Source of the DNA: Streptomyces rapamycinicus NRRL 5491
Lineage (GTDB): Bacteria; Actinomycetota; Actinomycetes; Streptomycetales; Streptomycetaceae
NCBI RefSeq assembly: GCF_024298965.1
Contig: NZ_CP085193.1
Location: 1,612,001-1,676,000 of the forward strand
Length of the DNA: 64,000 nucleotides
Reading direction: 5' to 3'
The stretch's first letter is position 1; each line of letters starts with the position of its first letter. The notes under the pieces are model-generated. The model was not told where the DNA came from. It made no database searches and was given only the letters and a program-made list of their open reading frames with translations. The position numbers and the translations under genes are program-made. Positions 44,979 through 54,917 of the stretch are shown here, in pieces.

Positions 44979-47900
44979 CTACTCGTCGTCCCCGCCCTCC
45001 AGGCCGCCCTCCGTCTCCAGGTACAGCTCCCGCACCCGCTCCAGCACCTCCGGGTCGGGCTCGTCCCACAGCCCGCGGCTCTCGGCCTCCAGCAGCCGCT
45101 CGGCCATGCCGTGCAGCGCCCAGGGGTTGGCCTCCTCCAGGAAGGCGCGGTTCTCCGGGTCGAGCAGATAGGTCTGGGCGAGCTTGTCGTACATCCAGTC
45201 GGCGACCACGCCCGTGGTCGCGTCGTAGCCGAAGAGGTAGTCGACCGTCGCGGCGAGCTCGAACGCGCCCTTGTAGCCGTGGCGGCGCATCGCCTCGATC
45301 CAGCGCGGGTTGACCACCCGGGCCCGGAAGACCCGTGAGGTCTCCTCGTGGAGGGTGCGGGTGCGGACCGTCTCGGGGCGGGTGGAGTCGCCGATGTACG
45401 CGGCGGGCGCGGTGCCCTTCAGGGCGCGCACGGTGGCCACCATGCCGCCGTGGTACTGGAAGTAGTCGTCGGAGTCGGCGATGTCGTGTTCGCGGGTGTC
45501 GGTGTTCTTGGCCGCGACCGCGATCCGGCGGTAGGCGCTCTCCATCTCCGCGCGCGCCGGGCGCCCCTCGAGGCCGCGGCCGTAGGCGTAGCCGCCCCAG
45601 ACCGTGTAGACCTCGGCGAGGTCGGCGTCGGTGCGCCAGTCGCGGCTGTCGATGAGCTGGAGCAGTCCGGCGCCGTAGGTGCCGGGGCGGGAGCCGAAGA
45701 TCCGGGTGGTGGCGCGGCGCTCGTCACCGTGTGCGGCGAGGTCGGCGCGGGTGTGCGCCCGTACGTAGTTGTCGTCGTCGCTCTCGTCGAGGGTGGCGGC
45801 GAGCCGTACGGCGTCGTCCAGCAGCCCGACGACATGCGGGAAGGCGTCCCGGAAGAAGCCGCTGATGCGCAGGGTGACATCGACACGCGGGCGGCCCAGC
45901 TGGTCGAGGGGTACCGGTTCGAGCCCCGTCACCCGCCGCGAGGCGTCGTCCCACACCGGTCGGATGCCCAGCAGCGCCAGCGCCTCGGCCACATCGTCGC
46001 CGGAGGTGCGCATCGCGCTCGTCCCCCACAGCGAGAGGCCGACGGACTTCGGCCACTGACCGTCGTTGTCGGCGCGGTAGCGCTCCAGCAGCGAATCGGC
46101 GAGCGCCTGGCCGGTCTCCCAGGCCAGCCTGCTGGGCACGGCCTTGGGGTCGACGGAGTAGAAGTTGCGGCCGGTCGGCAGGACGTTGACCAGTCCGCGC
46201 AGCGGCGAGCCCGACGGGCCGGCCGGGACGAAGCCGCCGTTCAGCGCGTGCACGGCGTGGTCGATCTCGTCCGTCGTGGCGGCCAGCCGGGGTACGACCT
46301 CGCGGGCGGCGAAGTCGAGGACCGCGGAGACCGCGGGGCGCTGCTCATCGGGCAGGGTGAGGACCGCCTTCTCGACGGCCTCCGGGGCCCATCCGGCGTC
46401 CTCCATCGCCTGGACCAGCGCACGGGCCCGCTCCTCGGCCTCGTCGGCACCGGTGCGGGTGGCGGCCGACTCGTCCAGGCCGAGCGCCTCGCGCAGACCG
46501 GGGAGCGCGGACGTACCGCCCCAGATCTGGCGGGCGCGGAGGATGGCCAGTACGAGGTTGACGCGCTCGGGGCCGGTCGGCGCGCCGCCCAGGACATGCA
46601 GTCCGTCGCGGATCTGGGCGTCCTTGACCTCGCACAGCCAGCCGTCGACGTGCAGCAGGAAATCGTCGAAGCCGTCGTCGTCCGGCCGCTGCTCCAGGCC
46701 CAGGTCGTGGTCGAGCCGGGCGGCCTGGATGAGGGTCCAGATCTGGGCGCGGATGGCGGGGAGCTTGGCCGGGTCCATCGCGGAGATGGCCGCGTACTCG
46801 TCCAGCAGCTGCTCCAGCCGGGCGATGTCGCCGTAGGAGTCGGCGCGGGCCATCGGCGGCACGAGGTGGTCGACCAGGGTGGCGTGGACTCGGCGCTTGG
46901 CCTGGGTGCCCTCGCCCGGGTCGTTGACCAGGAAGGGGTAGACCAGCGGCAGATCGCCGAGCGCGGCGTCGGGGCCGCAGGCGGCGGACAGCCCCGCGTT
47001 CTTACCCGGCAGCCACTCCAGGTTGCCGTGTTTGCCCAGGTGGACCATGGCGTCGGCGCCGAAGCCGCCGTCCGTCCGCGCGGTGGCCATCCAGCGGTAG
47101 GCGGCCAGATAGTGGTGCGAGGGCGGCAGATCGGGGTCGTGGTAGATGGCGATGGGGTTCTCGCCGAAGCCGCGCGGCGGCTGGATGACGACCAGGAGGT
47201 TGCCGCGGCGCAGCGCGGCCAGCACGATCTCGCCCTCGGGGTCGCGGCTGGTGTCCACGAACATCTCGCCGGGCGGCGGGCCCCAGTGCTCCTCGACCGC
47301 GTCCCGGAGCTCCCGCGGGAGCGTGGCGTACCAGCGGCGGTAGTCGGCGGCCGGGATGCGGACGGGGTTGCGGGCGAGCTGCTCCTCGGTGAGCCACTCC
47401 TGATCGTGGCCGCCCGCCTCGATGAGGGCGTAGATCAGCTCGTCGCCCTCGCCGGAGACCAGGCCCGGCAGCGCGTCCGGTCCGTCCTCGGGACCGAGGT
47501 CGTAGCCTTCGGCGCGCAGCCGGCGCAGCAGTGCGACGGCGCTCGCGGGCGTGTCGAGGCCGACGGCGTTGCCGATCCGGGAGTGCTTGGTGGGGTAGGC
47601 GGAGAGGACGAGCGCGAGGCGCTTGTCGGCGGCGGGGATATGGCGGAGCCGGGCGTGTCGTACCGCGATCCCGGCGACACGCGCGGCGCGCTCGGCGTCG
47701 GCGGCATAGACCGGCAGACCGTCCTCGTCCACCTCCTTGAACGAGAACGGCACGGTGATGAGCCGCCCGTCGAACTCGGGGACGGCGACCTGGGTCGCGG
47801 CGTCCAGCGGCGAAAGACCCTCGTCGTTCTCCTCCCAGGCGGCGCGCGGCGAGGTCAGGCACAGCGCCTGGAGTACGGGCACGTCGAGCGCGGTGAGCGC

Positions 47901-48632
47901 GCCCGCGTCCCAGGCCTCGTCGTCGCCGCCCGCGGACGCCTCGGCGGGGCGGGTGCCACCGGCCGCGAGAACGGTGGTGACGATGGCGTCGGCCGCGCCG
48001 AGGGCCTCGACCAGCTCGGGTTCGGGGGCCCGCAGCGAGGCGACGAACAGCGGCAGCGGGCGGCCCCCGGCGTCCTCCACGGCGCGGCACAGGGCCTCCA
48101 CGAAGGCGGTATTGCCGCTCATGTGGTGGGCGCGGTAATAGAGCACCGCGATGGTCGGGGCGGCGGTGTCGCCCGGGGCGGCCGCGTGGCCGGTGCGCTC
48201 CAGCGGACCCCAGGTGGGCGCGGGCGCGGGCGGTTCGAAGCCATGGCCGGTGAGGAGCACGGTGTCGGAGAGGAACCGGGCCAGTTGGTCCAGGTTGGCG
48301 GGTCCGCCGTGGGCGAGGTAGGCGTGGGCCTCGGCGGCGATGCCGACCGGGACCGTGGACGCCTCCATGAGCTGGGCGTCGGGCGCCTGTTCACCGCTGA
48401 GGACCACGACGGGCAGATCGCCCGCGAGCAGCGTGTCGAGTCCCTCCTGCCAGGCGCGGATGCCGCCGAGGAGCCGTACGACGACGAGTTCGGCGCCGTC
48501 GAGCAGGGCGGGGAGGTCCTCGAGGGCGAGGCGGGCCGGGTTGGCGAGGCGGTACGGCACCGGGCCCGTGGCGGCACGGGCGCTGAGCAGGTCGGTGTCG
48601 GACGTCGACAGCAGCAGAATCATGCGGCGCAT
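44979..48632 (-). CDS. cobN: Cobaltochelatase large subunit CobN
   Basis: The 1,217-residue large subunit of the ATP-dependent cobalt chelatase of the aerobic cobalamin pathway; it inserts Co2+ into hydrogenobyrinate a,c-diamide in the cytosol. Length is typical. Conserved segments include YYRAHHMSGN, LSAYPTKHSRIGNAVGLDTP (near 330), GKHGNLEWLPGK and the C-terminal ANPWALHGMAERLLEA. The start is MRRMILLLS at 48632, five bases after GAGG; the ATG nine bases later is an alternative, and the longer frame to 49007 runs through the riboswitch and is rejected. A cobalamin riboswitch precedes it, so it should be repressed by B12. The AAA+ partners (CobS/CobT or ChlI/ChlD-like) are not in the window. 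Confidence 0.96.
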   Translation of the reverse strand: MRRMILLLSTSDTDLLSARAATGPVPYRLANPARLALEDLPALLDGAELVVVRLLGGIRAWQEGLDTLLAGDLPVVVLSGEQAPDAQLMEASTVPVGIAAEAHAYLAHGGPANLDQLARFLSDTVLLTGHGFEPPAPAPTWGPLERTGHAAAPGDTAAPTIAVLYYRAHHMSGNTAFVEALCRAVEDAGGRPLPLFVASLRAPEPELVEALGAADAIVTTVLAAGGTRPAEASAGGDDEAWDAGALTALDVPVLQALCLTSPRAAWEENDEGLSPLDAATQVAVPEFDGRLITVPFSFKEVDEDGLPVYAADAERAARVAGIAVRHARLRHIPAADKRLALVLSAYPTKHSRIGNAVGLDTPASAVALLRRLRAEGYDLGPEDGPDALPGLVSGEGDELIYALIEAGGHDQEWLTEEQLARNPVRIPAADYRRWYATLPRELRDAVEEHWGPPPGEMFVDTSRDPEGEIVLAALRRGNLLVVIQPPRGFGENPIAIYHDPDLPPSHHYLAAYRWMATARTDGGFGADAMVHLGKHGNLEWLPGKNAGLSAACGPDAALGDLPLVYPFLVNDPGEGTQAKRRVHATLVDHLVPPMARADSYGDIARLEQLLDEYAAISAMDPAKLPAIRAQIWTLIQAARLDHDLGLEQRPDDDGFDDFLLHVDGWLCEVKDAQIRDGLHVLGGAPTGPERVNLVLAILRARQIWGGTSALPGLREALGLDESAATRTGADEAEERARALVQAMEDAGWAPEAVEKAVLTLPDEQRPAVSAVLDFAAREVVPRLAATTDEIDHAVHALNGGFVPAGPSGSPLRGLVNVLPTGRNFYSVDPKAVPSRLAWETGQALADSLLERYRADNDGQWPKSVGLSLWGTSAMRTSGDDVAEALALLGIRPVWDDASRRVTGLEPVPLDQLGRPRVDVTLRISGFFRDAFPHVVGLLDDAVRLAATLDESDDDNYVRAHTRADLAAHGDERRATTRIFGSRPGTYGAGLLQLIDSRDWRTDADLAEVYTVWGGYAYGRGLEGRPARAEMESAYRRIAVAAKNTDTREHDIADSDDYFQYHGGMVATVRALKGTAPAAYIGDSTRPETVRTRTLHEETSRVFRARVVNPRWIEAMRRHGYKGAFELAATVDYLFGYDATTGVVADWMYDKLAQTYLLDPENRAFLEEANPWALHGMAERLLEAESRGLWDEPDPEVLERVRELYLETEGGLEGGDDE

Positions 48633-48665
48633 GCCTTCCTCGGGGTCCGCGCCCCGGGCGGGTTG

Positions 48666-48778
48666 AAGACGGCGGCAGTTCCTGGCTCGCGCGCCCGCTG
48701 CCGTTTCGGCAGCCGCCGCGCTCACAGTGGCGGGACCGCGCCGGATTTCCACCGGCTTCCTACCGTGAGTGCCGTCTT
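48666..48778 (-). promoter_or_regulatory. Cobalamin riboswitch upstream of cobN
   Basis: On the minus strand the leader has the class signature: GGAAGCCGGTGGAAATCC, then CCCGCCACTGTGA, then the B12 box AGCCAGGAACTGCC (plus-strand 48674-48687). The P1 stem is a perfect 8-bp pairing of AAGACGGC (plus-strand 48771-48778) with GCCGTCTT (48666-48673). It ends 33 bases before the cobN start, so control of translation initiation or of the short leader between is likely. Adenosylcobalamin binding would shut off cobN. Confidence 0.95.
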
Positions 48779-48816
48779 GTGCGTTTCGGCGGGCCGGGAC
48801 CGACCCGCCGCTGAGC

Positions 48817-48822
48817 ATAGTA
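48817..48822 (-). promoter_or_regulatory. Possible -10 element for the riboswitch-cobN transcript
   Basis: Minus-strand TACTAT lies about 40 bases upstream of the riboswitch P1 stem, the right distance for a transcript that includes the whole aptamer. No convincing -35 hexamer was found, so this is tentative. Confidence 0.3.
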
Positions 48823-48905
48823 AGCGTTGCTGACCTGCCACGGGGCGGTGCGTTCCGGTCTCCGTGGAGTCTGGCCGGGGCGGTGGGCCGGAGCGGATCG
48901 TCGGT

Positions 48906-50483
48906 ATGCTCGCCGCCATGCCCCTCCCCCCGACAACCACCCCATCCGGGGATGAAACCCCCGTGCGCGGTCGCGATGACGCCTGTCCGGGCGCGCTGCG
49001 GCTGCACCCGGCGGACGACGGTTCGCTGGCCCGGATCCGGGTGCCGGGCGGGCTGCTGACGGCTCGTCAGGCGCAGGCGCTGGGGCGGGTGGCCGAGGAG
49101 CTGGGCGACGGGCGGCTGGACATCACCTCACGGGGCAATGCGCAGGTGCGGGGCCTCGCGGCGGGGTGCGGCGCGGAGCTGGCGGCCCGGCTGCGGGCGG
49201 CCGGGCTGCTTCCCTCGGACCGCCATGACCGGGTGCGCAACATCGTGGCGTCGCCGCTGTCCGGCCTGGACGGCGCGGGGTACGCCGATGTGGTGGCGTG
49301 GGTACGGGAGTTGGACGCCGCGCTGTGCGACGAGGCATGCGTCGGCACGTTGGCGGCACGCGGGGAATTGTCGGGCTTGTCGGGCAGGTTTCTGTTCGCG
49401 CTGGACGACGGGCGTGGCGACGTGGCCGCGTTGGGCGCGGATGTGACATTGATCGCAACGCCCGGTGGTGGAGCGGTGCTGCGGGTCGGGGGGCCGCCGG
49501 CGGGTGCGGGCGTGGCGAGCGCCGGCCCGGGCGGGGCGGCCGGGGCTGGTGATCTGTGGATGCGGAGCGAGGACGCGGCGCGGGCGGCCGCGCTGGCCGC
49601 GGTGGAGTTCCTGGCGAGGGCGCGGGAGAGCGGGACCCGGGCGTGGCGGGTACGTGAACTCCCCGCGCAACACGCGGTGACCGCCGATCGCTTGGCGGCC
49701 CGGCTCGCCGACGCGGGCATCGGCACCGGGCCGCACCCGGGCGCGCCGGGCCCGCGCCCGCCGCAGCCGCCGCCGGCCCCCGGGGTGGTCCGCGGCCCGG
49801 ACGGGCGCCACGCGCTGTCCGTCGCCCTCCCCCTGGGCCGGGTGAGCGCGGCGCAGTGGCGGCTGCTCACCGGGCTCGCCTCCCGGAGCGGGGCGGATGA
49901 GCTGCGTATGACACCCTGGCGCGGCGTGGTGCTCCCCGGGTTCGCCCCGGACGACACGCGCGGCGCCTTGTCGGAACTGTCCGGCGCGGGACTGGTGACC
50001 ACGCCGGACTCGCCGTGGCTCGGGGTCGGCGCGTGTACGGGACGGCCCGGCTGCGCCAAGTCCCTGGCGGATGTGCGGGCCCACGCGACGCGCATGGTCG
50101 CGGACACGGCGCGCGGGGCCGCGGAGACAGCGGAAGCGGACACGGCTGAAGCGGACACGGCTGAAGCGGTAACGGACACCGGACGAGCGGTCGCGGGCGG
50201 TTCGGAGCCGCGGCCGATGAGCGGCACCGCGTCCGGCGGCGGCCGCCGGGGCGCGCCCGATCCGCCGCCGGTGTACGTCTCCGGCTGTGAACGGCGCTGC
50301 GGCCACCCCGGGGGCCGCTGGGTGGACGCGCTGGCGACCGGCGACACGGGCTACCGGGTCACCGTGCGGGGCGGCGCGAAGGGCGACCCGCCGGAGGCGG
50401 AGGACGGCGTGGCGGAGGACGGCGTGGAAGTGACAGCAGAGCAGTTGGCCGGCGCCGTTGCGGCGGCCCGTGGAACGACATGA
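48906..50483 (+). CDS. cobG: Precorrin-3B synthase CobG
   Basis: An oxygen-dependent monooxygenase of the aerobic cobalamin pathway that converts precorrin-3A to precorrin-3B using a 4Fe-4S centre; a sulfite/nitrite-reductase-like fold. The [14 protein letters not shown] segment and the cluster cysteines (ACTGRPGC and SGCERRC) are present. Between those cysteine pairs is a low-complexity stretch with the repeated 5-residue unit EADTA, coded by exact 15-base repeats. The start is uncertain: ATG 48906 is used; ATG 48918 and GTG 48864 are in frame. It is divergent from cobN, heads a plus-strand operon, and overlaps cobH by ATGA. Confidence 0.88.
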   Translation: MLAAMPLPPTTTPSGDETPVRGRDDACPGALRLHPADDGSLARIRVPGGLLTARQAQALGRVAEELGDGRLDITSRGNAQVRGLAAGCGAELAARLRAAGLLPSDRHDRVRNIVASPLSGLDGAGYADVVAWVRELDAALCDEACVGTLAARGELSGLSGRFLFALDDGRGDVAALGADVTLIATPGGGAVLRVGGPPAGAGVASAGPGGAAGAGDLWMRSEDAARAAALAAVEFLARARESGTRAWRVRELPAQHAVTADRLAARLADAGIGTGPHPGAPGPRPPQPPPAPGVVRGPDGRHALSVALPLGRVSAAQWRLLTGLASRSGADELRMTPWRGVVLPGFAPDDTRGALSELSGAGLVTTPDSPWLGVGACTGRPGCAKSLADVRAHATRMVADTARGAAETAEADTAEADTAEAVTDTGRAVAGGSEPRPMSGTASGGGRRGAPDPPPVYVSGCERRCGHPGGRWVDALATGDTGYRVTVRGGAKGDPPEAEDGVAEDGVEVTAEQLAGAVAAARGTT

Positions 50484-51130
50484 TCGAGGACACCGTGTTC
50501 GACTACGAGAAGGACGGGGCGGCCATCTACCGCGCGTCCTTTGCCACCATCCGCGCCGAGGCCGACCTCGGCGGGCTCCCCGCCGACGTCAGCCAGGTGG
50601 CGGTGCGGATGATCCACGCCTGCGGCATGGTCGACCTGGTCAAGGACCTCGCGTACACCCCCGAGGTGGTCTCCCGCGCCCGCGCCGCGCTGCGGTCCGG
50701 CGCGCCCGTGCTCTGCGACGCGCGCATGGTGGCCAGCGGGGTCACCCGCAAGCGGCTGCCCGCCGACAACGAGGTGATCTGCACCCTCGCGGACCCCGCC
50801 GTACCGGAGTTGGCGCGGCGCATGGGCACCACGCGCAGCGCCGCCGCGCTGGAGCTGTGGCGGGACCGGCTGGAGGGGGCGGTGGTGGCGGTCGGCAACG
50901 CGCCCACGGCGCTGTTCCGGCTGCTGGAGATGATCGAAGAAGGCGGGGCGGGCGCGCCGCGCCCGGCCGCCGTGATCGGCGTGCCGGTGGGCTTCATCGG
51001 CGCGGCCGAGTCCAAGGAGGCGCTGGCCGGGCATCCGGCGGCGCTCGACCACCTGGTGGTGCACGGCCGGCGCGGCGGCAGCGCCATCGCCGCGGCCGCG
51101 ATCAACGCGATAGCGAGCGAGGAAGAGTGA
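50480..51130 (+). CDS. cobH: Precorrin-8X methylmutase CobH
   Basis: Moves the C-11 methyl to C-12, giving hydrogenobyrinate. The 216-residue product has the normal length, the catalytic His in MIHACGM (about His45) and the conserved [15 protein letters not shown] and [16 protein letters not shown] segments. It overlaps cobG at its start (ATGA) and the CobIJ gene at its end (GTGA), so the three are translationally coupled. Confidence 0.95.
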   Translation: MIEDTVFDYEKDGAAIYRASFATIRAEADLGGLPADVSQVAVRMIHACGMVDLVKDLAYTPEVVSRARAALRSGAPVLCDARMVASGVTRKRLPADNEVICTLADPAVPELARRMGTTRSAAALELWRDRLEGAVVAVGNAPTALFRLLEMIEEGGAGAPRPAAVIGVPVGFIGAAESKEALAGHPAALDHLVVHGRRGGSAIAAAAINAIASEEE

Positions 51131-52725
51131 GCGAGCAGCAGACGGGCCGGCTCTACGGTGTGGGGCTCGGCCCCGGCGACCCCTCCCTGATGACCGTACG
51201 CGCGGTGGAGGTCATCGCCGCGGCCGACGTCATCGCTTACCACAGCGCCCGGCACGGGCGCAGCATCGCGCGCTCCATCGCCGAGCGCCATCTGCGGCCC
51301 GACCACATCGAGGAGCGGCTGGTCTACCCGGTCACCACGGAGACCACCGACCACCCGGGCGGCTATCGCGGCGCGATGGAGGAGTTCTACGCGGACGCGG
51401 CCGCCCGGCTCGCCGCGCATCTGGACGCGGGGCGCACGGTCGCGGTGCTCGCGGAGGGCGATCCGCTCTTCTACGGCTCGTACATGCACATGCACAAGCG
51501 GCTCGCCGACCGCTACCCCACCGAGGTCATCCCCGGTGTCACCTCGGTCAGCGCCGCGGCCGCCCGGCTCGGCACACCGCTGGTGGAGGGCGAGGAGGTG
51601 CTGACGGTCCTCCCCGGCACCCTGCCGGAGGAGGAGTTGACGGCCCGGCTGGCCACGGCGGACGCGGCGGCCGTGATGAAGCTCGGCCGGACCTTCCCGA
51701 CGGTGCGCCGGGCGCTGGAGCGGTCGGGACGGCTCGCGGACGCGCGCTATGTGGAGCGCGCCACGATGAACGCGGAGCGGACCGCCCCGCTGGCCGAGGT
51801 CGACCCGGAGTCGGTGCCGTACTTCTCGATGGCGGTGCTGCCGAGCCGCGTGGACGCGACGCGCGGTGACGGCGGTGACGCGCCGCACGGCGACCGCGGC
51901 GACGCACCGCACGGCGACCGCGTGGACGCGCCGCGCGGTGACCACGCGGACGCGCCGCGCGGTGCGTCCGGCGGCCTGGGCGAAGTCGTGGTCGTCGGCC
52001 TCGGCCCGGCCGGTCCGCTGTGGCTCACCCCCGAGGCGCGCGGCGAGCTGGCCGCCGCCGGGGACCTCGTCGGCTACACCACGTACCTGGACCGGGTGCC
52101 CGTACGGCCGGGCCAGCGGCGCCACGCCTCCGACAACAAGGTCGAGGCCGTACGCGCCGAGTTCGCCCTCGACCTCGCCCGGCGGGGCCGGCGTGTCGCC
52201 GTGGTCTCCTCGGGCGACCCGGGCGTGTTCGCGATGGCCACCGCCGTCCTGGAGGCCGCCTGCGAGGACCCCTATCGCGAGGTCCCGGTGCGGATCGTCC
52301 CCGGTATGACGGCGGCCCACGCGGCCGCCGCCCGGGCCGGTGCCCCGCTCGGCCACGACTACGCGGTGATCTCCCTCTCCGACCGGCTCAAGCCCTGGGA
52401 GGTCATCGCCGAGCGGCTGCGCGCCGCAGCGGCGGCCGACCTGGTGCTCGCCCTCTACAACCCCGGCTCCCGCAGCCGTGTCTGGCAGGTGGGCAAGGCC
52501 CGCGAACTCCTGCTGGAGCACCGCGCCCCGGACACGCCCGTGGTGCTGGGCCGCGACATCGGCGGCCCCGGGGAACGCGTGCGAATCGTCCGGCTGGCCG
52601 ACCTCGACCCGGCCCAGGTCGACATGCGCACGATCCTCCTGGTCGGCTCCACCCAGACCCGCACGGTCCGCCGCGGCGACGGCACCGACGTCGTCTGGAC
52701 CCCGCGCCGCTATCCGGAGGCTTAA
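51127..52725 (+). CDS. cobIJ: CobI-CobJ fusion: precorrin-2 C20- and precorrin-3B C17-methyltransferase
   Basis: A 532-residue fusion of two SAM-dependent tetrapyrrole methylases. The CobI part (about 1-240) begins [19 protein letters not shown] and has [12 protein letters not shown]. The CobJ part (about 280-532) begins [16 protein letters not shown] and has [11 protein letters not shown] and the ring-contraction methylase signature LYNPGSRSR. The domains are joined by an Asp/Gly/Ala-rich linker made of five 8-residue repeats. The fusion is common in actinobacteria. The GTG start overlaps the cobH stop; the longer in-frame extension is a shadow of cobH. It converges with cobK, 33 bases away. 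Confidence 0.95.
   Translation: MSEQQTGRLYGVGLGPGDPSLMTVRAVEVIAAADVIAYHSARHGRSIARSIAERHLRPDHIEERLVYPVTTETTDHPGGYRGAMEEFYADAAARLAAHLDAGRTVAVLAEGDPLFYGSYMHMHKRLADRYPTEVIPGVTSVSAAAARLGTPLVEGEEVLTVLPGTLPEEELTARLATADAAAVMKLGRTFPTVRRALERSGRLADARYVERATMNAERTAPLAEVDPESVPYFSMAVLPSRVDATRGDGGDAPHGDRGDAPHGDRVDAPRGDHADAPRGASGGLGEVVVVGLGPAGPLWLTPEARGELAAAGDLVGYTTYLDRVPVRPGQRRHASDNKVEAVRAEFALDLARRGRRVAVVSSGDPGVFAMATAVLEAACEDPYREVPVRIVPGMTAAHAAAARAGAPLGHDYAVISLSDRLKPWEVIAERLRAAAAADLVLALYNPGSRSRVWQVGKARELLLEHRAPDTPVVLGRDIGGPGERVRIVRLADLDPAQVDMRTILLVGSTQTRTVRRGDGTDVVWTPRRYPEA
51853..51972 (+). repeat. Five 24-bp in-frame tandem repeats in the CobI-CobJ linker
   Basis: The repeats encode [32 protein letters not shown] and DAPRGASG. 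The two middle units are nearly identical at DNA level, a sign of replication slippage. They form a flexible interdomain linker whose length may vary between strains. Confidence 0.9.
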
Positions 52726-52758
52726 GCCCGGAGGGCTCCCGGCGCGGAGCGCCCCGGC

Positions 52759-53517
52759 TCAGGCCAGGGCCGTCCGCAGCCAGGCGGCGGCTTCGGCCGG
52801 GGTTTCGGCCACCGGGATGCCCTGGGGGGCGGGTGGGCGGCGGATGACGACGACCGGGAGGGCGGCGGCGCGGGCCGCGGCGAGTTTGGCGGCGGTGGCG
52901 TGGGCGCCGCTGTCCTTGGTGACCAGCACCTCGACGCGATGGCGGCGCAGCAGCTCCGCCTCGCCCTCGAAGGTGAACGGGCCGCGGTCGAGGATCACCT
53001 CCATCCGGGGCGGTACCGGCGGCTCGGGCGCGTCGACCGAGCGGACCAGGAACCACTGCCCGGTCAGATGGGCGAAGGCGGCCAGGCCCATCCGACCCGT
53101 GGTGAGGAAGACCCGCTCCCCCAGGCCCGGCAGCAGCCGCGCGGCCTCGGCCAGAGAGCCGGCCGGGTGCCAGCGGTCGCCCGGACCGGGTACCCAGCCG
53201 GGGCGGCGCAGGGCGAGCAGGGGAACATGGACGTCGGCGGCCGCCCGGGCCGCGTGGGAACTGATCGTGTCGGCGAAAGGATGGGTGGCGTCGATGAGCG
53301 CGTCCACCTGGTGCTCGCGGAGCCAGCTGGCCATGCCCTCGGCACCGCCGAACCCGCCGATCCGCACCTGCCCCACCGGCAGCCGCGGCGCGGCGACCCG
53401 GCCCGCGAGGGAGCTGGTGACGCGCAGCGCGGGCGTGTCGGCGAGCTCCTCGGCGAGGCGGCGCGCCTCGGTGGTGCCGCCGAGGATGAGCACATGGCGC
53501 GCCGGTGCGCTGTTCAT
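52759..53517 (-). CDS. cobK: Precorrin-6A reductase CobK
   Basis: NADPH-dependent reduction of precorrin-6A to dihydro-precorrin-6. The 252-residue product begins with HVLILGGTTEARRLAEEL, the nucleotide-binding signature, and has DATHPFADTIS and LVTKDSGAHATAAKL near the C-terminus, all family hallmarks. It is on the opposite strand to its neighbours: convergent with the CobIJ gene and divergent from cbiD with 59 bases between starts. No strong ribosome site precedes the ATG. Confidence 0.94.
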   Translation of the reverse strand: MNSAPARHVLILGGTTEARRLAEELADTPALRVTSSLAGRVAAPRLPVGQVRIGGFGGAEGMASWLREHQVDALIDATHPFADTISSHAARAAADVHVPLLALRRPGWVPGPGDRWHPAGSLAEAARLLPGLGERVFLTTGRMGLAAFAHLTGQWFLVRSVDAPEPPVPPRMEVILDRGPFTFEGEAELLRRHRVEVLVTKDSGAHATAAKLAAARAAALPVVVIRRPPAPQGIPVAETPAEAAAWLRTALA

Positions 53518-53576
53518 CGGGATCGGGTGCCTTTCGTCGTCCGTGCGCCCGTCATCGTACGCACGGCGGCCCGCCC

Positions 53577-54725
53577 ATGGCTGAGGCGGAGACGACGGCC
53601 GAGGCGACCGGGGGGCGGGGCGCGCAGCTGGAGCGGTCGGGGCTGCGGCACGGCTGGACCACCGGGGCGTGTGCCACCGCCGCGACCACGGCCGCGTACA
53701 CCGCGCTGCTGGGCGCGGAGTTCCCCGACCCGGTGACCATCGAACTGCCCAAGGGGCAGCGGCCCGCGTTCGCGCTCGCCGCCGAGGAACTGACGGCGGA
53801 CCGCGCCATGGCCGCGGTCGTCAAGGACGCGGGGGACGATCCGGATGTGACCCACGGCGCGCTGGTCAGGGCCACGGTACGGGTTCTGCCGCCCGGCAGC
53901 GGAGTGGTCTTCCGGGCCGGTCCGGGCGTCGGCACGGTGACCCGGCCCGGGCTGCCGCTCGACGTGGGCGAACCGGCCATCAACCCCGTGCCGCGCCAGA
54001 TGATGCGCGACCACATCGCCTCGGTCGCGGCCCGGTACGGCGGAACCGGCGACGTCGAGATCGAGATCTCGGTGGACCACGGCGAGGAGATCGCCCGCTC
54101 CACCTGGAATCCCCGTCTGGGCATCCTCGGCGGGCTGTCCATCCTCGGCACGACGGGCATCGTGGTGCCCTACTCCTGCTCGGCCTGGATCGACAGCATC
54201 CGGCGCGGGGTGGACGTCGCCCGCGCGGCGGGGCGCACGCATGTCGCGGGCTGTACGGGCTCGACGTCCGAGAAGGTGGCGGTGGCCGTGCACGGGCTGC
54301 CGCAGGACGCGCTCCTGGACATGGGCGACTTCGCGGGCGCGGTCCTGAAGTATCTGCGCCGCCACCCGGTCGACCGGCTGACGGTCGCCGGCGGCTTCGC
54401 CAAGCTCTCCAAACTGGCCGCGGGCCATCTGGACCTGCACTCCTCCCGGTCCCAGGTGGACAAGGGCTTCCTCGCGGAACTGGCCCTCCGGGGAGGGGCC
54501 GACGAGGAACTGGCGGAGGCGGTGGCCACGGCCAACACGGGCCTGGAGACCGTACAGCTGTGCACCGCCCGCGGCGTCCCCCTCGGCGACCTGGTCGCGG
54601 CGGCGGCCCGCGACACGGCCCTCGGGGTGCTGCGCGGGGCGCCGGTGGCGGTGGACGTCATCTGCATCGACCGCGCCGGGACGATCGTGGGCCGCGCCGA
54701 CCCCCGCGGTCCCGGCGGTGGCTGA
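53577..54725 (+). CDS. cbiD: Cobalt-precorrin-5B C1-methyltransferase CbiD
   Basis: SAM-dependent C-1 methylation of the corrin ring. The 382-residue product has the CbiD opening RSGLRHGWTTGACATAAT, IELPKGQ, the VGEPAINPVPRQMM segment and the GTTGIVVPYS motif. The start is the ATG at 53577; an extension to 53505 is possible but covers the divergent promoter. CbiD is the enzyme of the anaerobic route, yet the neighbours CobG and CobN belong to the aerobic one, where CobF normally acts, so CbiD probably fills that step. It converges with cobM, with about 190 bases of featureless DNA between. Confidence 0.94.
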   Translation: MAEAETTAEATGGRGAQLERSGLRHGWTTGACATAATTAAYTALLGAEFPDPVTIELPKGQRPAFALAAEELTADRAMAAVVKDAGDDPDVTHGALVRATVRVLPPGSGVVFRAGPGVGTVTRPGLPLDVGEPAINPVPRQMMRDHIASVAARYGGTGDVEIEISVDHGEEIARSTWNPRLGILGGLSILGTTGIVVPYSCSAWIDSIRRGVDVARAAGRTHVAGCTGSTSEKVAVAVHGLPQDALLDMGDFAGAVLKYLRRHPVDRLTVAGGFAKLSKLAAGHLDLHSSRSQVDKGFLAELALRGGADEELAEAVATANTGLETVQLCTARGVPLGDLVAAAARDTALGVLRGAPVAVDVICIDRAGTIVGRADPRGPGGG

Positions 54726-54917
54726 CCCCCGTCCCCGTGCGGCATCCGCCGGTGCCGACAGCCTCGGCGGCCCGCGCGACACTGCCCGGGTGATGCCACC
54801 CGCGAGCCCGCCGTACGCCGCGCGTGGCGTCGACGCCATCGCCACCACGGACATGGCGCGCCGTGCGCGGCACGACACACGCGAAACCACGCACGGACAC
54901 CCGCCGGGGCGAGGGCC

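Noticed and set aside
48633..49007. N-terminal extension of CobN through the riboswitch
   Set aside because: The open frame exists, but it runs through the aptamer. The family start and a ribosome site are at 48632.
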